From the NCBI GenBank assembly GCA_015501585.1, contig JADNRY010000035.1:186001-250000 (forward strand): 64,000 nucleotides of DNA. The letters are read 5' to 3'. Of this stretch, positions 10,431 through 22,300 are shown one piece after another; the stretch's first letter is position 1, and each line of letters opens with the position of its first letter. Origin of the DNA: Rhodocollybia butyracea (taxonomy: Eukaryota > Basidiomycota > Agaricomycetes > Agaricales > Omphalotaceae). The notes beneath the pieces are model-generated. The model searched no databases and was not told the origin of the DNA. It saw only the letters and a list, made by a program, of their open reading frames with translations. Made by a program: the position numbers and the translations under genes.

Positions 10431-13400
10431 CTAGTACAAATAGGCTGCAGGCACAACCCCTTCCTTCCCTGACCTTACATCCCGAGCATACCACCATCTG
10501 AAAGACGTGGATTAGTTATCAGCATCATGATGAACAGAGAGAACGTACGCATGATCTCGGTCATCTAATACCTCCACTTCAGCTCCAGCTGATAGTGGTA
10601 GCTCGCCTTCACCAGCACCATCAAACGAGTATCGAGCGTGTGCAGGCCGACTAGTTTCTTCAGCTCCCATAGCACCGCCATAGGCACTTGGGGTATCAGC
10701 GCGCACATAGTTGTCGCCATCGTGCGCGTACTCAGGCTCCAAGCCATCACCGTCAAGCCTTTCTTCCTGTTTTTCGCCACTATGTTGCGCGAACGGGCTC
10801 GAACCAATACCAATAATGGTTCCGCGAGTGGCAGCGTTGATGTGTTCGAGGAGTGATGAAGGACGGTGGCGAATGGAATCATCGTCGTCAGCTCCTGCAT
10901 CAAATTGTTTCGTCTTGTCATCACGGTCTCGACGCGCGAAAAGTGTCCAGAGAATGCCGATCAATGCCAACAGGAATACCACACCAGCAGAGATAGCAAT
11001 GGAGATTAGGATGACGATACCAGTAGCAAGGAAATCTACACAAAAATTTGATCAGATAATCAGATAACAACCCTCAGGTCATTTCAAAGAACACTTACGC
11101 CGCTGGGTAAAACTGAAAGTGGCCAACGAGCTGAAGAGAGAAGAGACAGATCCTGCAGTTCCAGAGACGGTCGAAGAGACAATATAAGGAATAAAGCTCG
11201 TGCCGTCAAAAAGGGCAGTAGACGCGTTCCCAAATGAGGAATCGTCCAACAGACCAGAAATCATCAACATTCGGTCTGATTGAATGATACTATTGCCTGT
11301 ATGTGTATCTTGCAGCGGTACCATGGTGAGCTGCGAGACGATAGTTTCTTGTTGAAGAGTAGATGCTGAACAAAATCGTTAGAATCACTCATGAACAAAG
11401 AAGCAAACCAATAGCAAACCCAATGTTGTCCAATTTTGACCGTCGAAGAATGATAAGAAGGCGGTATTGTCACTCGTCCTAAGGCACATCAGAACAACTC
11501 GGAAAGACTCAGATGAGATACTCACTTTCCAGCAGCAAAGATACTACTTGCATTCCCGTCATTAACTTCCATAGCGGTGACTGGACCAGGAATATCAGAA
11601 CCTGAGCCAATTGCAGCCCATGTCATGTTTGAAAATGTGAGCTGAGCTACATTCGTGCCTGTGTTGTCTGACAACATGATAGAGCCAGCAGCAATAAGAG
11701 TCTCTTGGTTGCTCTACAAAATTGAGATCAATAACACAAAGAGAATAGCGTCAAGCGGACCTACCCCAGCATAATCTACGGAAGAAACTTCACCATTTAT
11801 ACCGCTACCAAGGGCATTCCACTGATTCGAGGAAGTATCTAAAGAGCAAATTGCCTGGCAAGTCAAAGAGCCGGCCTGCGCAAAAGTACCTGCGACTATT
11901 ATAGTATTTGCTTTCGAGGTGGAAGTACTGATGGAACGGACAACAACAGAAGAACCAGAACTAGGCTGAAGGGCCTGGACACCAGAAACATCCCACTCTT
12001 GCTTGGAAAGGTCATAGACTGCAAACCCATTCACATTAAGCCCGCTGATGGTGAATTGACCTCCGACATAGAGAGTGTCTTCAACTACCAAGAGAGAACG
12101 GACTGTTCCATTCACCTGGTTGCCCTGAAGAGCACTGATGGTGCCAGAATTCTGGTTATAGATTCCCAAATTTGCGGCCTCAGATGAGCCAAACGAGGAA
12201 CTGGAAGGCAAGAACGAAAAGTTGCCACCGATGATAGCGACCTCATCGTTTGAAGTGTTGTTTGTCCAGAACGCGCCAGCTAAAACAGCGGGAGCTACAG
12301 CAGGAAGTGGGTCGGGAAGAGCGGCCAAAGAACTTGGGGAAGACTGTCTTTTGGTTTTCGAAAACAGGTGACCAAAACGAACATGCGGGACCCAGGATGA
12401 TCGAGGTATGATGGATCGCCGACGAGTAGAAGATGAGCTAGTGGAAGCAACGGTACTATCAAGCTGAACACTTAAAGGAAAGACAGAGGGTATGTCAGAA
12501 TCGCCGTTTCGTATCATGACCATACCACTCGCGCCGTAAGTCTCCGAAACAGCGACGTTTCCAGCTAGATACTGCGGCGAGGTTTCATTCGCGACAAAGG
12601 TAATAGATCCGAGTATAAAACTACCGCTGTTAGCCCAGACAGAACTTGAGATGTTCCAGACTGCAAAGCCGGGGGCGTTGGTACCTACGGTGTCCGATGT
12701 GGAAGTGAATATTTGCGTGAAATTTCCGGCAACGAGCAGTTGGCCATTGCTTATAGCAAGGCTGGACACTCGGCCATTAACACCGGCGCCGAGAGTACTC
12801 CACTTTTGATTCTGGACTTGATACAACGCAACACCTTTGAGTGCGCCATTGGTCGACGCTGATGATGTATCCACGAAAGAACCACCGACAAAGAGATTAT
12901 CGCCATCTATGGCCAAAGCCGTGACATCCCCGTCTAATCCGTTGTTCGGTAACGAAGACACAGTGCCATCTGTGAAAGACACGATGTTATTAGAGTTTGA
13001 GGATGTCGTAAAGTTGCCTGCGAGGAAAATTGTCCCCGATGAATGGTGTGCAACACTGACGATGGCAGCATTCTCACTGGCAATTGTGCCATTACCTCCA
13101 ATACCGCTGAACAAGCCGATCGCGGCCTTGTCTGCAGCTGTTTCTGTTGAGTTTGAAAGCGTGGATGTCGCATCAACAGAGGAACTGGCGAGGGGCCACT
13201 CGAAGAATCCAAAACCCTCATTTGTTCCTGTGGAACTCCCAGATGAGGAGCCATTCGAACTGGAAGAACCAGTCGGATTGGCAGAAGTCAAAACCAGCTC
13301 GATCTGCCCTGCGACGATTTCGTACTGACCGTTCGATCCACTGCCAACCGGGTTATCAGAAAGAATCATGGTAACAGTGGTGACAAAATTGGGGGTAGTA

Positions 13401-14989
13401 GGGAAGATGGGGCCACTGTAGATGGGAACCGAAGTATCGGCGGTGTTGGTTTGGTCTACAGGTGTGACTGTAGGGTTCAATCCATTACCAGGGAAGACGG
13501 TAACTTGTACCGACGTGCGAGCTGCACAATCCTGCAAGTTGGTGCAACCAGGGACGAGCATGTTGATAGTATAATCACCAGACGCAGAAACATATGGCAT
13601 CCAGGTAATACTTGGTCCTGACGATGGGGAAGTGCCAACGGCGACATCTGATACGAGGACTGATTGTGTCGTTCCGGCTATGTTCGAGGGGGCAACTTTG
13701 ACCTCCCAATCGCCAGTCTGTGTCGTGTTGGAGGGGTTAGGAGCGAAGCAGGACTGTGCGTTATCGGTATTAACAGCGGAAGCGAAAGCTCCCGAAGACA
13801 GTAGCTGCAGAATATGGAGACCAGGACCGTCCCCTGTCCATCCTGACAGAGTGATCTGAACACCAGTGATAGAAAGCGACGAGGTGAACAAGAAATCTTG
13901 ATACAGGATGGAGGAGTTCGTAGAAAGTGGACATGCCGTCGAACAGGTGGTATTTTGATTTGTCGTGGGATCAAGATACTGCAGCGTTTGCACGGTGTTG
14001 TCAGGTATAGTAGTGACACTGAAAACGCGATATTTGAGAAAGTTCAAGCATGACAGAAAGGGAATCCACTTGCCTGAATTCCGTAGTCCCATGATTGCTC
14101 TGAAAAGTGTTTCCAAGACGTACACCGCTCGCATCTAAGAAAGCGAAATCGCGAACTGTGATCAGTGCTGAATTGGCGTCGCCTGCGAACCAAGTGTTCC
14201 CAGGACCATCAGATCCAGCGGGACAGAGTATGTTGGTGATGTTACTAAACCCAGACTCTGTAGACGAAGGTGAGCCTTCTATTTGCGCGCCTTGGAGGGA
14301 ATAGGGACTAGAGAAGATGAAAACGGTGTGGCTCCTGGAGAGAAAGGGACGTTCGGGTTGTTTGTAGAGTTCAAAATCGTTCTGTTTCCTTCAAAGGAGA
14401 CAATAAACGAGCCTGCAAAGAAGAGACTTGTATCTGAAGAGTTGGTTGTGATGGACAATACGCGACCCTCGGCACCAGTCAAACCATCGAAAGGCGCTTT
14501 GGACCAAGCGCTTGACGAGATATCCCATACGGCGACTGCTGCTCCCGGTGATGTAAACGAACCACCAACCCAAACCTTGTTGTTTTTCGTGTCGCAAAAC
14601 ACAGCGTCTATCCCACCATTAGGACCATTGGAACCCAGAGCTGCGAATTTGCCCGAAGATGGCGTGTATGATGCGATATTAGACGCTGATGTCGAGCCTA
14701 TCGATGAAAACAACCCTCCAAAATAGAAAGAATTGCCGAGGGTACATCCTGCGGAGATGCTGCCGCCAGAGTTCGTAGAAGCAAGAGGAGATATGGAGCC
14801 GTTGGACGAACGCGAAAGAAGAGTGGAAGTCGAAGGGTCGAATGTATGCGAAGTATTTTGGAAGAAATCCAAGCCTGCAAAAGCCCCGGCGAGACCCACT
14901 TTTCCCATGCGATTAAAGTCGACAAGCGGCAGCGAATCAGCCCAGGCGACATGGGCACTTGAAAGTAACAGAAGAGTGAATGGCAGCAT
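10431..14989 (-). CDS. RAX2: Cortical polarity marker Rax2; one-base frame break
   Basis: Type I membrane glycoprotein marking polarity sites and hyphal tips. Exons: 14989-14074, 14018-11765, 11713-11526, 11478-11420, 11365-11099, 11035-10549, 10497-10431. A signal peptide (MLPFTLLLLSSAHVAWADS) starts a huge ectodomain full of kelch-like repeats (VWVGGSFTS, LFVGGSFVD, LYVGGQFT) and N-glycosylation sites. One transmembrane helix (GIVILISIAISAGVVFLL) follows, then an RRDRDD stop-transfer and a cytosolic tail ending WWYARDVRSGKEG. The ATG at 14989 precedes the signal peptide. The intron at 14073-14019 starts with GC (CAG/GCAAGT). Exon 1 changes frame near the G run at 14297-14299 (LVPIP versus QGAQIEGSPS); one extra base restores every downstream phase and gives about 1,412 aa. 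Confidence 0.9.
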
Positions 14990-15147
14990 TTCTGGTCAAG
15001 TTGAGGGACCAAGAGCTGAGAGCTCGTCCTGGAGAACGAACGAACGAACGAAAACAAGGCGTTTCAAATGGTTGCAGTTTGCGTTCAGATTCAACGTTCA
15101 ACGATCAAAATTTATTAGTAGTCACGTGGTTTCATTCTAAGCTCTAT

Positions 15148-15715
15148 CTACTCATGCTCCGTCTTGGCTACAAAATCGTCTGTATCTGCACTAATTCCCA
15201 CAGGAACATTGAACGGAGAAGCATTGTCAAGCATTCTGAACGAAATGAGAGTTTTTCAAAGTAAAATAACAATATTACGCACTGAGGGAACCTCATGCGA
15301 TGCATTGGAGGCCGTGAGGCAGAAGTAATCAGATGAACAGTTTCAGCAGAGCCCTTCGATAAAGCCGTGTGCCCAGCATTCATATCCAGCCATTTCTCAG
15401 AGCTCGTGGTGTACATCGCAATCCAACGCGTTATGAACGCCTCCTCGCTCTGCTCTTCGGCGAATTTGATTGCAACTCCAGCAAGAATAGAGACAACAAA
15501 GAATCTACGCCATGCTGGGGACGTAAACCCTACAGAATAAGAGCGTTGAGCTACAAGCAGGAATCGAATGTCGGAATTGAAAGTCTACCTTCTTTCGGAT
15601 AGACAGTAGAATCTTCTTCTACATGGTGATCTTCGTGAGATGAAGAGGCGTTCCGCTGCCTGATTAGGGGAGAGAATACTCGCTGGCGGGCTACAAGCCC
15701 AGTTCTTGCCAACAT
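15148..15715 (-). CDS. Putative mitochondrial complex I accessory subunit (17.8 kDa/NUXM type)
   Basis: Three exons, 15715-15589, 15529-15283 and 15235-15148, give 153 aa. The N-terminus MLARTGLVARQRVFSPLIRQ is Arg-rich, without acids, like a mitochondrial presequence. One hydrophobic helix (FFVVSILAGVAIKF) is near residue 50. The C-terminal half (HLITSASRPPMHRMRFPQ, then MLDNASPFNVPVG) resembles the fungal 17.8 kDa NADH:ubiquinone oxidoreductase subunit, where a similar RP-x-RFPE-x-NTGSPYNV pattern occurs. That pattern and the length are the basis for the call. The second intron splits a Gln codon. A different small inner-membrane protein remains possible. Confidence 0.6.
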
Positions 15716-16035
15716 GATGGCGGAGGAGAAAGATTGTGACGGGAAGGGTCACGCGGCCCGTGATCACCGAACCTAGTACTAAATCGGAGCTTTCAAGCTT
15801 CACCGATAGGCTTTAAAAGATCCGACTTAATATTTAAACAGTCTATTGCGTCTCAAGCTTTCAACATCGCCGTCTAGTTCAGCCATGCTTGACCTCTTGG
15901 ATGCACATAACTCTCTGTTACAATTTCTACGTTCGATCGTACTTGACCTCTTGAATGTGTGTACCTGTTACAACTCCCAATATCGATGAGCGACTCAATC
16001 CTTTGAAAGATATCAACGCCTGGGCTAGCCTACAT
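15716..16035. other. Intergenic upstream of the first antiporter
   Basis: Some 320 bp with two near-repeats of CTTGACCTCTTG (about 15890 and 15950). No gene recognised. It must contain the antiporter promoter and that of the complex I subunit. Confidence 0.45.
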
Positions 16036-18234
16036 ATGTGGGTGACCTCCACTCATCTCGATGTCTGCCCTCACAATGACAGACTCTATTTGGTAGGCTT
16101 AGGAGGGTAAGCAAGCAGCCTTCCCTAGAGCCTCGCGCTTTCATCGACTTGACACTGTTAAACAGATTTGTAGTGGTATTCTGCCTGTTCTCCCTTGTCA
16201 TCAAGGAAAAGGTCTATCCACTCCTCCTTCTACCTTCCACCGTTTGTTCATCTCCCTTCTAGCTATACCTAAACGAAGTCGTCCTTGGAACGGCGCTCGG
16301 AATTCTTATAGGACCATTTGTGGGGAATATATTCAATCCTCGTGATTGGACTTCGTCTTCAAAATCTCAAAATAATGTCACCCTTGAAGTCATGCGCATC
16401 GTCCTGGGTACCGGCCTGTTCGCCATTGGCGTAGAACTCCCCGGGAATTATATGTGGAAGCATTCTCGTTCTCTGCTGGCAATGGTCATTCCCACCATGG
16501 CTGCAGGATGGATTCTCATAGGAGGTCAGAATCATCTTTATCTATTATAATCATCTCACTCTTCCATAGGAATTCTAAAGCTACTCTTCCCCAGCTTGAC
16601 ATACGTCTCCTGCCTCGCCATTTCAGCATGCCTCACGCCAACAGACCCAATTATATGTGCTGCGATCGTTGGTATGTCTTGATACATCTTTATTCCACGT
16701 ACTCTAATAGCTTATTAACTAATACATCACCTTGACTCCAGGTGGTAAATTCGCAGAGGCGCATGTTCCTCTTAATCTCCGCCATATTCTAGCTGCAGAA
16801 TCAGCAGCAAATGATGGTTTAGCTTACCCATTTTTGAGCATATCAATATACCTTACTCTCGAGTCTTCCAAAAGCGTTGCGTTTGGAAAGTGGTTCTTGG
16901 TGGGCTGGTTATGTGAGTCTACCCGTTGATTAAGTATGCGATCGGATATTACATATATTACATTGGTGAAAACAGACCAAGTCATCTTTGGTGTCGTATT
17001 GGGAGCAGCTATGGGTCTGTTCAAGTCTATCTCTCAAAAATTGGCCGCTGCTAAGGACCTTTCATAGGGCTTCTCTTCTCTTACCTCTTCCAGCTTTCAA
17101 AGCGCAGAGGTTTTGTGGACCGCGAATCTTATGTTGCTCAGTATGTGTAAAGTATGTCCCTCCGTTAAACCAACTAACCATCTCAAGGTACGTTGCCACG
17201 ACTCTATTGACGGTCGGCGTAGCCCAAACAATTGGAAGCGATGACTTACTAGCGGCCTTCGCTGCAGGTATTCATTTTCCTTCGATTTTTGCCTGATTCG
17301 CTAAATCGCTCTCAGGGACCGCCATGTCATGGGACGGCCACTTTAACGAACAGACCGAAGGAGAAGTGTTCGTCTCTGTGATTGACTTCATTCTCAACAG
17401 TGCCTGCTTTATATATATTGGCACGTCCCCTTAGACCTCTCTTCCAAAGTCTATGCTCAACTGCCTCTAGGCGCTTGGATACCTTTCCAAGAGTTCAATA
17501 GCCCCGATCTAGGGATTGTGCCTTGGAGATTGACTGTTTTATTCATTGTTATCGTATTTCTCAGACGAATACCTGCCTTGATGGTTCTATATAAATGGAT
17601 TCCAGAAATCACCTCATGGCAGGAGGCCCTGTTCTCTGGTCATTTTGGTATGCATTCATATTGATTGTTTCAAAGCCAACGCTGACATTATTCTGCGCAA
17701 CGTAGGACCGGTAAGTTTCTCGCTTTGACTACCTGAAATTCATACCGATGATATCAGATGGGAGTCGGCGCAGTCTTTATTTCGACGTTGGCGTTGACTG
17801 AACTCCCAACTCCTCATAATCCACCCCAAAATCAAGTGGAACTCTTGGCACTTTATGTCCAGCCCGTCGTAGCGTTCATCGTTTTGGGATCGATCATCGT
17901 TCGTTCGTACCTCCTTCCTAACACACATTTACTGATGACTCACTTTTCTCCAGATGGTCTTTCCATACCATTGATGACGGGCGTTCAAGCTCGTACTGTT
18001 TCTCTGCCAGTCAGATTGACTACACCTAGCTGGGTGTTCTGGTCTCGTCTCTCTAAACCAGGGGCTCCTTTCATTCCTGACATTGAAAGAGACCCTAGTG
18101 CAACTCCTAGTACATTGCCAGAACAGGAGCCCGACTCCATTTCTGCGGTCAGTTCCGCCTATGCCGGTCCTCGATCAGACAGCTCTACACTTACTTCACA
18201 GCGCAAGCAAAGTGACAACCTTATAATCTTATGA
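16036..18234 (+). CDS. Na+(K+)/H+ antiporter, fungal Nha1/Sod2 type, copy 1
   Basis: Plasma-membrane cation/proton exchanger of the CPA1 group. Thirteen exons: 16036-16106, 16166-16211, 16263-16524, 16570-16671, 16742-16912, 16976-17014, 17068-17140, 17188-17267, 17316-17420, 17471-17647, 17706-17710, 17758-17902, 17954-18234; 518 aa. Motifs: LEVMRIVLGTGLFAIGVELP, SACLTPTDPII (ion-site region), AAESAANDGLAYPFL (the ND pair), QTIGSDDLLAAFAAG and GPMGVGAVF. One exon is only 5 nt and codes the Pro of the conserved GPMGVG turn. The intron at 17421 starts with GC. The hydrophilic tail is short. Start uncertain: MWVTSTHLDV aligns to MALQLLDV of copy 2. Copy 2 lies 20 kb downstream on the same strand. 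Confidence 0.88.
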
Positions 18235-18668
18235 GTGGTGATAAACCTGTGAGTACTATCTACACACAATGACAATGAAGGGTGAATGGCTCTCGCCGCG
18301 TATCCTTCGTGGAAAGGAAAAAGGAAACGCACGTTAGAAGTTTATAGGATGTCAAGTTTATAAGCGCAGTCCTTAGTCAGGGTGGTAAAATCTAAAGTTG
18401 GAAATGTGGGTTCCAGAAATTCAGGTTCCCTCCCATCGGCCCTTGCTAGATCTAGATCATGCAGAGTAACTTTAGTTCGAATTCAAGATCTCATCTGAAA
18501 GTTGCTCTTGTAACCCAAATAACGTTGCTCAGTGAACCCTTCAAGTTCCTCAATTTCTGAGTGATGGCGCTGAAGATTTGCGCACCCCTTCAAATCCAAA
18601 GCACTTTGAATCCCGCAATCATCCACCCACATCCTCGACTAGGTTGTATGAAACAAAGGTTTTCTAGC

Positions 18669-18770
18669 TGACTGGTTGGATTTCTCAGACTACATGGATC
18701 GGTTCAAAGAGAGTCGAGATGACTGGTTGGATTTCTCAGACTACATGGATCGGTTCAAAGAGAGTCGAGA
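18669..18770 (+). repeat. 51-bp tandem duplication, two identical units, open reading frame
   Basis: Units 18669-18719 and 18720-18770 are identical by eye. The length is divisible by three. One plus-strand frame reads a 17-residue acidic/aromatic unit twice (core DWLDFSDYMDRFKESRD), then DMYT and a stop. The upstream frame is closed by TGA 24 nt before, unless a CTAG acceptor at about 18668 opens an exon. Confidence 0.8.
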
Positions 18771-18837
18771 TGATATGTATACTTGAATCTATGGGATGAC
18801 TCTGTGGAGCCATGGACCAAGAAAGCAGTTGGGTCTC

Positions 18838-18872
18838 ATTCCTCCCTCTCTCCCTCTCTCCCTCTCTCCCTT
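18838..18872. repeat. CCCTCT microsatellite
   Basis: A short pyrimidine array built of TCCCTC units, repeated about four times. It has no apparent coding role. Confidence 0.7.
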
Positions 18873-19332
18873 CTTTCCCAATCTCTCCTCACTTCTCGCT
18901 GCGATTCTTTTGAATGTGTAAGGAGCCGTGAGAGCCCCAAGTGATCCTCGTCTTGCACTTGGAATGACCTCCTCCCTGTATACTCTTCTGGAATCTCGCA
19001 TTACTGCCTGGCTTGTATGCACCTAGTGCATGCTTTCCTACGACTAGACTAAACTCATCTCATTTATAATTTATTCCAGAGTCATATCCCTGTGTGGCAA
19101 TAAAACCACGTATCCCGGCAGCTCAAGGCGTGTACGGCAAGTGGCGAGGTTAGACAATGATACATTTATTAAGAAAGCTACAGCTAATTATAAGTGGCAC
19201 TTCAACTGTACAGTGGGATTCAATTGTTCTTAGAGAATAAACATTATTTATGATCATATCAACTAGCCCATTCCTCTGCAAAAGTACGTGGTGTACAGTC
19301 GCCTTTCAATAAACTATTGTAGACGTGGCAAA

Positions 19333-22300
19333 TCATGAGTGCCATCGTGAGTCGTTAAGAAAATGGAATAAGACAGACCTAGTGAATGAGAAAGAAGACG
19401 CTTTGGGAATACCAACTAAAGCCTGCAATAAGTCGGCTAAACGAGCTTGCTCTGAGCCGCTGAGCTCCAGATTCCTCAGCAAAGTATCCTCATCCACTGC
19501 AACGTGACAAATCTGTGATAAAAGAGCCGCGATCAATTGTGATTTTTTACAGTCAACAAGAGACAGCCTGCTATTGCCGAGTGGCGATTTAAGACTCGGA
19601 AAAACGTGGCGCACGGAGTAGATGTAGGTTTCTTTGCTTCCTAGGTCGAATGAGATCTGTGGAACGATCATATCCAGGTGGGGGTCGACTCAAGATGATG
19701 TGTGAGTTGACGCCTCCCCAGCCGGTACTGGAAACACCGAGTAAGGCATTATCTGCTATGGAAACAGGCTCCGTGGCAAAGGTGAATGGCATTGAAGATA
19801 AAAGTGGACTGAGCGTCTCGGGGGTGAGAGCGTAGACAGGAGGGATAGTACCATGTTGCATGGATTTGCAGAGTTTGATGAGAGAGACAATTCCAGAGAC
19901 TTGCTGGAGTGGATACTTCGATAAGCCTTCAAGGATTCTCGAACACGAATAGCTACACACCTGAGAATTACCTATATTTCCCTTGCACGATCCCACCGTC
20001 ACTTCGGCGCTACCCTGCAGGTCAGTCAAGGCTATGAGGAGTCCTTCGAGCTCAAGGGCATCGCCTATGGGGGTCCCACTTCCATGTAGCTCTACATACT
20101 GCAGAGCGGAAGGATTCATCCGGGCCTTCTTCCATGTGCTCTTCACAACCTCTGCCTGTCCGCGAGGACTTGGAGTGGCAAATCCGGCCTTGTCAACTTG
20201 TCCATCAGATCCAATACCAGCGCCATGGATTACCGCATAGATTTTATCACCGTCGTCAGTCGCATCTTCAAGCCGCTTGAGAACCAGAGCACAAGCCCCA
20301 TCAGCTGGGACAGTTCCATCCGAATGTAGATTAAATGGCCGACAACAGCCTGTAGGAGAAGAAATCTGACCATTCTGTGTGGTGTATCCTTCCCTTTAAA
20401 TAATGAAAAATTAGATACTACACTGCCCGCACGACTACCAAAGGAAAAAGTAACTTACTGGGGAAAGAAAATAGCCACACCTCCGGCTACAGCAATATCG
20501 CAGGAACCAGCGTTAAGGTGTTCAATGGCTACAGACAATGCCACTGTGCTGCTAGCACAGTTTACATTGAGCGTGATATTCGGACCTTGAAAATTCAGAT
20601 GATATGCTGTTCGAGCTGAAATACTTGGAGCTCGGTTCGCTCGATTCGCTCGGAAGAAGGGATCCCCAAACGTTGCTTCTGTAATCGTATGATAGGTGTT
20701 CTCTGCTGCCCCAACAAAGAGTCCAGTGCGGTTCTGGCCTCTCATTGATTCAAATCCGTCCAGCCCTGCATCTTCCAATGCCGACAACACAACGTCGAGG
20801 AACACTCTCTGTTGCGGGTCCATGTCAATCGCTTCCTCCTTCGTCAAGTTCCACATGTCATGATCGAATTCTTCAACACCGTCTATAACGCCTCGGCGTG
20901 GGATGTACTTCGCACCCTCTGGAATGTTTAACGTGGAAGGGAGTTTCGATGAGAATGTTGTGATTCCCTCTCGTTTCTCTAGGAGAAGTTTATAGAAAGA
21001 GTCCGCGTCAGCGGCACCCGGGAAGCGCCCAGATAGACCAATGATAGCAATTTTTCCTGTGACCGAGGGAGCGTAAGATAGTGGAAGTTGCTGTTGTTGT
21101 TGAGATGAGAACACGGTTGCCATTGTGCTGTCCTGGACAGTGGTATTAACATACTGAGAAATGAGCGCAACTTGTTGTTCAAAAGAAGCTTGATGGAATA
21201 ATGTTACGAAAGATATTTTTATGTTTGACCATTGTTCATTAATCTCCTTAAGGAGTCGGGGAATAAGAAGGCTACAAACATAACTTCAGCACAACCCGAC
21301 ACCAAAGCAAGGTTCGCGCTTACCTATGTCCCCCGAGCTCGAAGAAGTTAGAATTAGTCTGAACGGACTCGATTCCTAGTATTTTGCTCCAGATCTTCCT
21401 GAGGTTATCAACAATATCAGGGTCAACGGTTTTTGTGCTTTCGGTGACCGTCTTCCTCAACCCAACGACAGGTAGTGGCGGAGGCATTAATGTACTATGG
21501 GGTTCACTTTTGTGGATCAAACGGATCTGATCATTGATTGTCGACGCGTGAAACAAACGAATGATTGTGAATCCTGAATTTGGGAAATGATCTTGCAACT
21601 TCTCTACGAGGCGATGGACAAGGAGACTAGGATAAACGTAATCAGAATAATTCAAACCCAATTCAAACTACATACCTATTGCCTCCGACTTCAAAGAAAT
21701 TGGCATCAGGAGGCGGAGCCTTGTCCAGGTCAAGTACCGACATCCAAGCTTCGCAGACTTTTTCGTGGTATGTAGTCAACACTTCGTCTACTTTCATCTG
21801 AGAAGAGGAATTCTCAGAGGTCAGATTGTGCACAACCATCGAACTTGAACTGTGGTACGATGACGTGGAGGTTTGTTGCCCACCCAGTGAGTGTTTCATG
21901 AGGCTGTCTTGCATGGTACCGATGAGTCTATGGTCAACTTTGTCAGAAACATTGAGAGGCAGTTGTTTCACAGTGTATATGCTCGGAATCATATAATGCG
22001 GAAGATACTCTTGAAGGCACGTCCGAAGGGCAATATTGTCTATCTTTAAAGGGGAGACAAATGCTCGCAATTGCGTTCCATCTTCGGAAGCTTGAACTGA
22101 CACAGCTTCCACTGACGATTCACATCTATGAATGACTCGCTCGATCTCTGGGAGGTCTATTCGGAAACCTGCCAATAACGCGGAGTGAGGCCTTGCAAAG
22201 CAAGGGAAAAATCACACAAACCTCGAATTTTGACCTCGCGATCCATGCGACCAAGTACCTTTACAGTCCCGTCTTTCAAAACCATGCCACGATCTCCTGT

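Larger units (their letters stand above)
18235..19332. other. Intergenic with tandem duplication and CT microsatellite
   Basis: About 1.1 kb between the antiporter and the hybrid synthetase (convergent). It contains a 51-bp tandem duplication (18669-18770) and a CCCT microsatellite (about 18838-18872). No complete gene is supported. Confidence 0.45.

Noticed and set aside
14283..14726. 147-codon plus-strand frame opposite RAX2
   Set aside because: It is the antisense shadow of the RAX2 repeat ectodomain.
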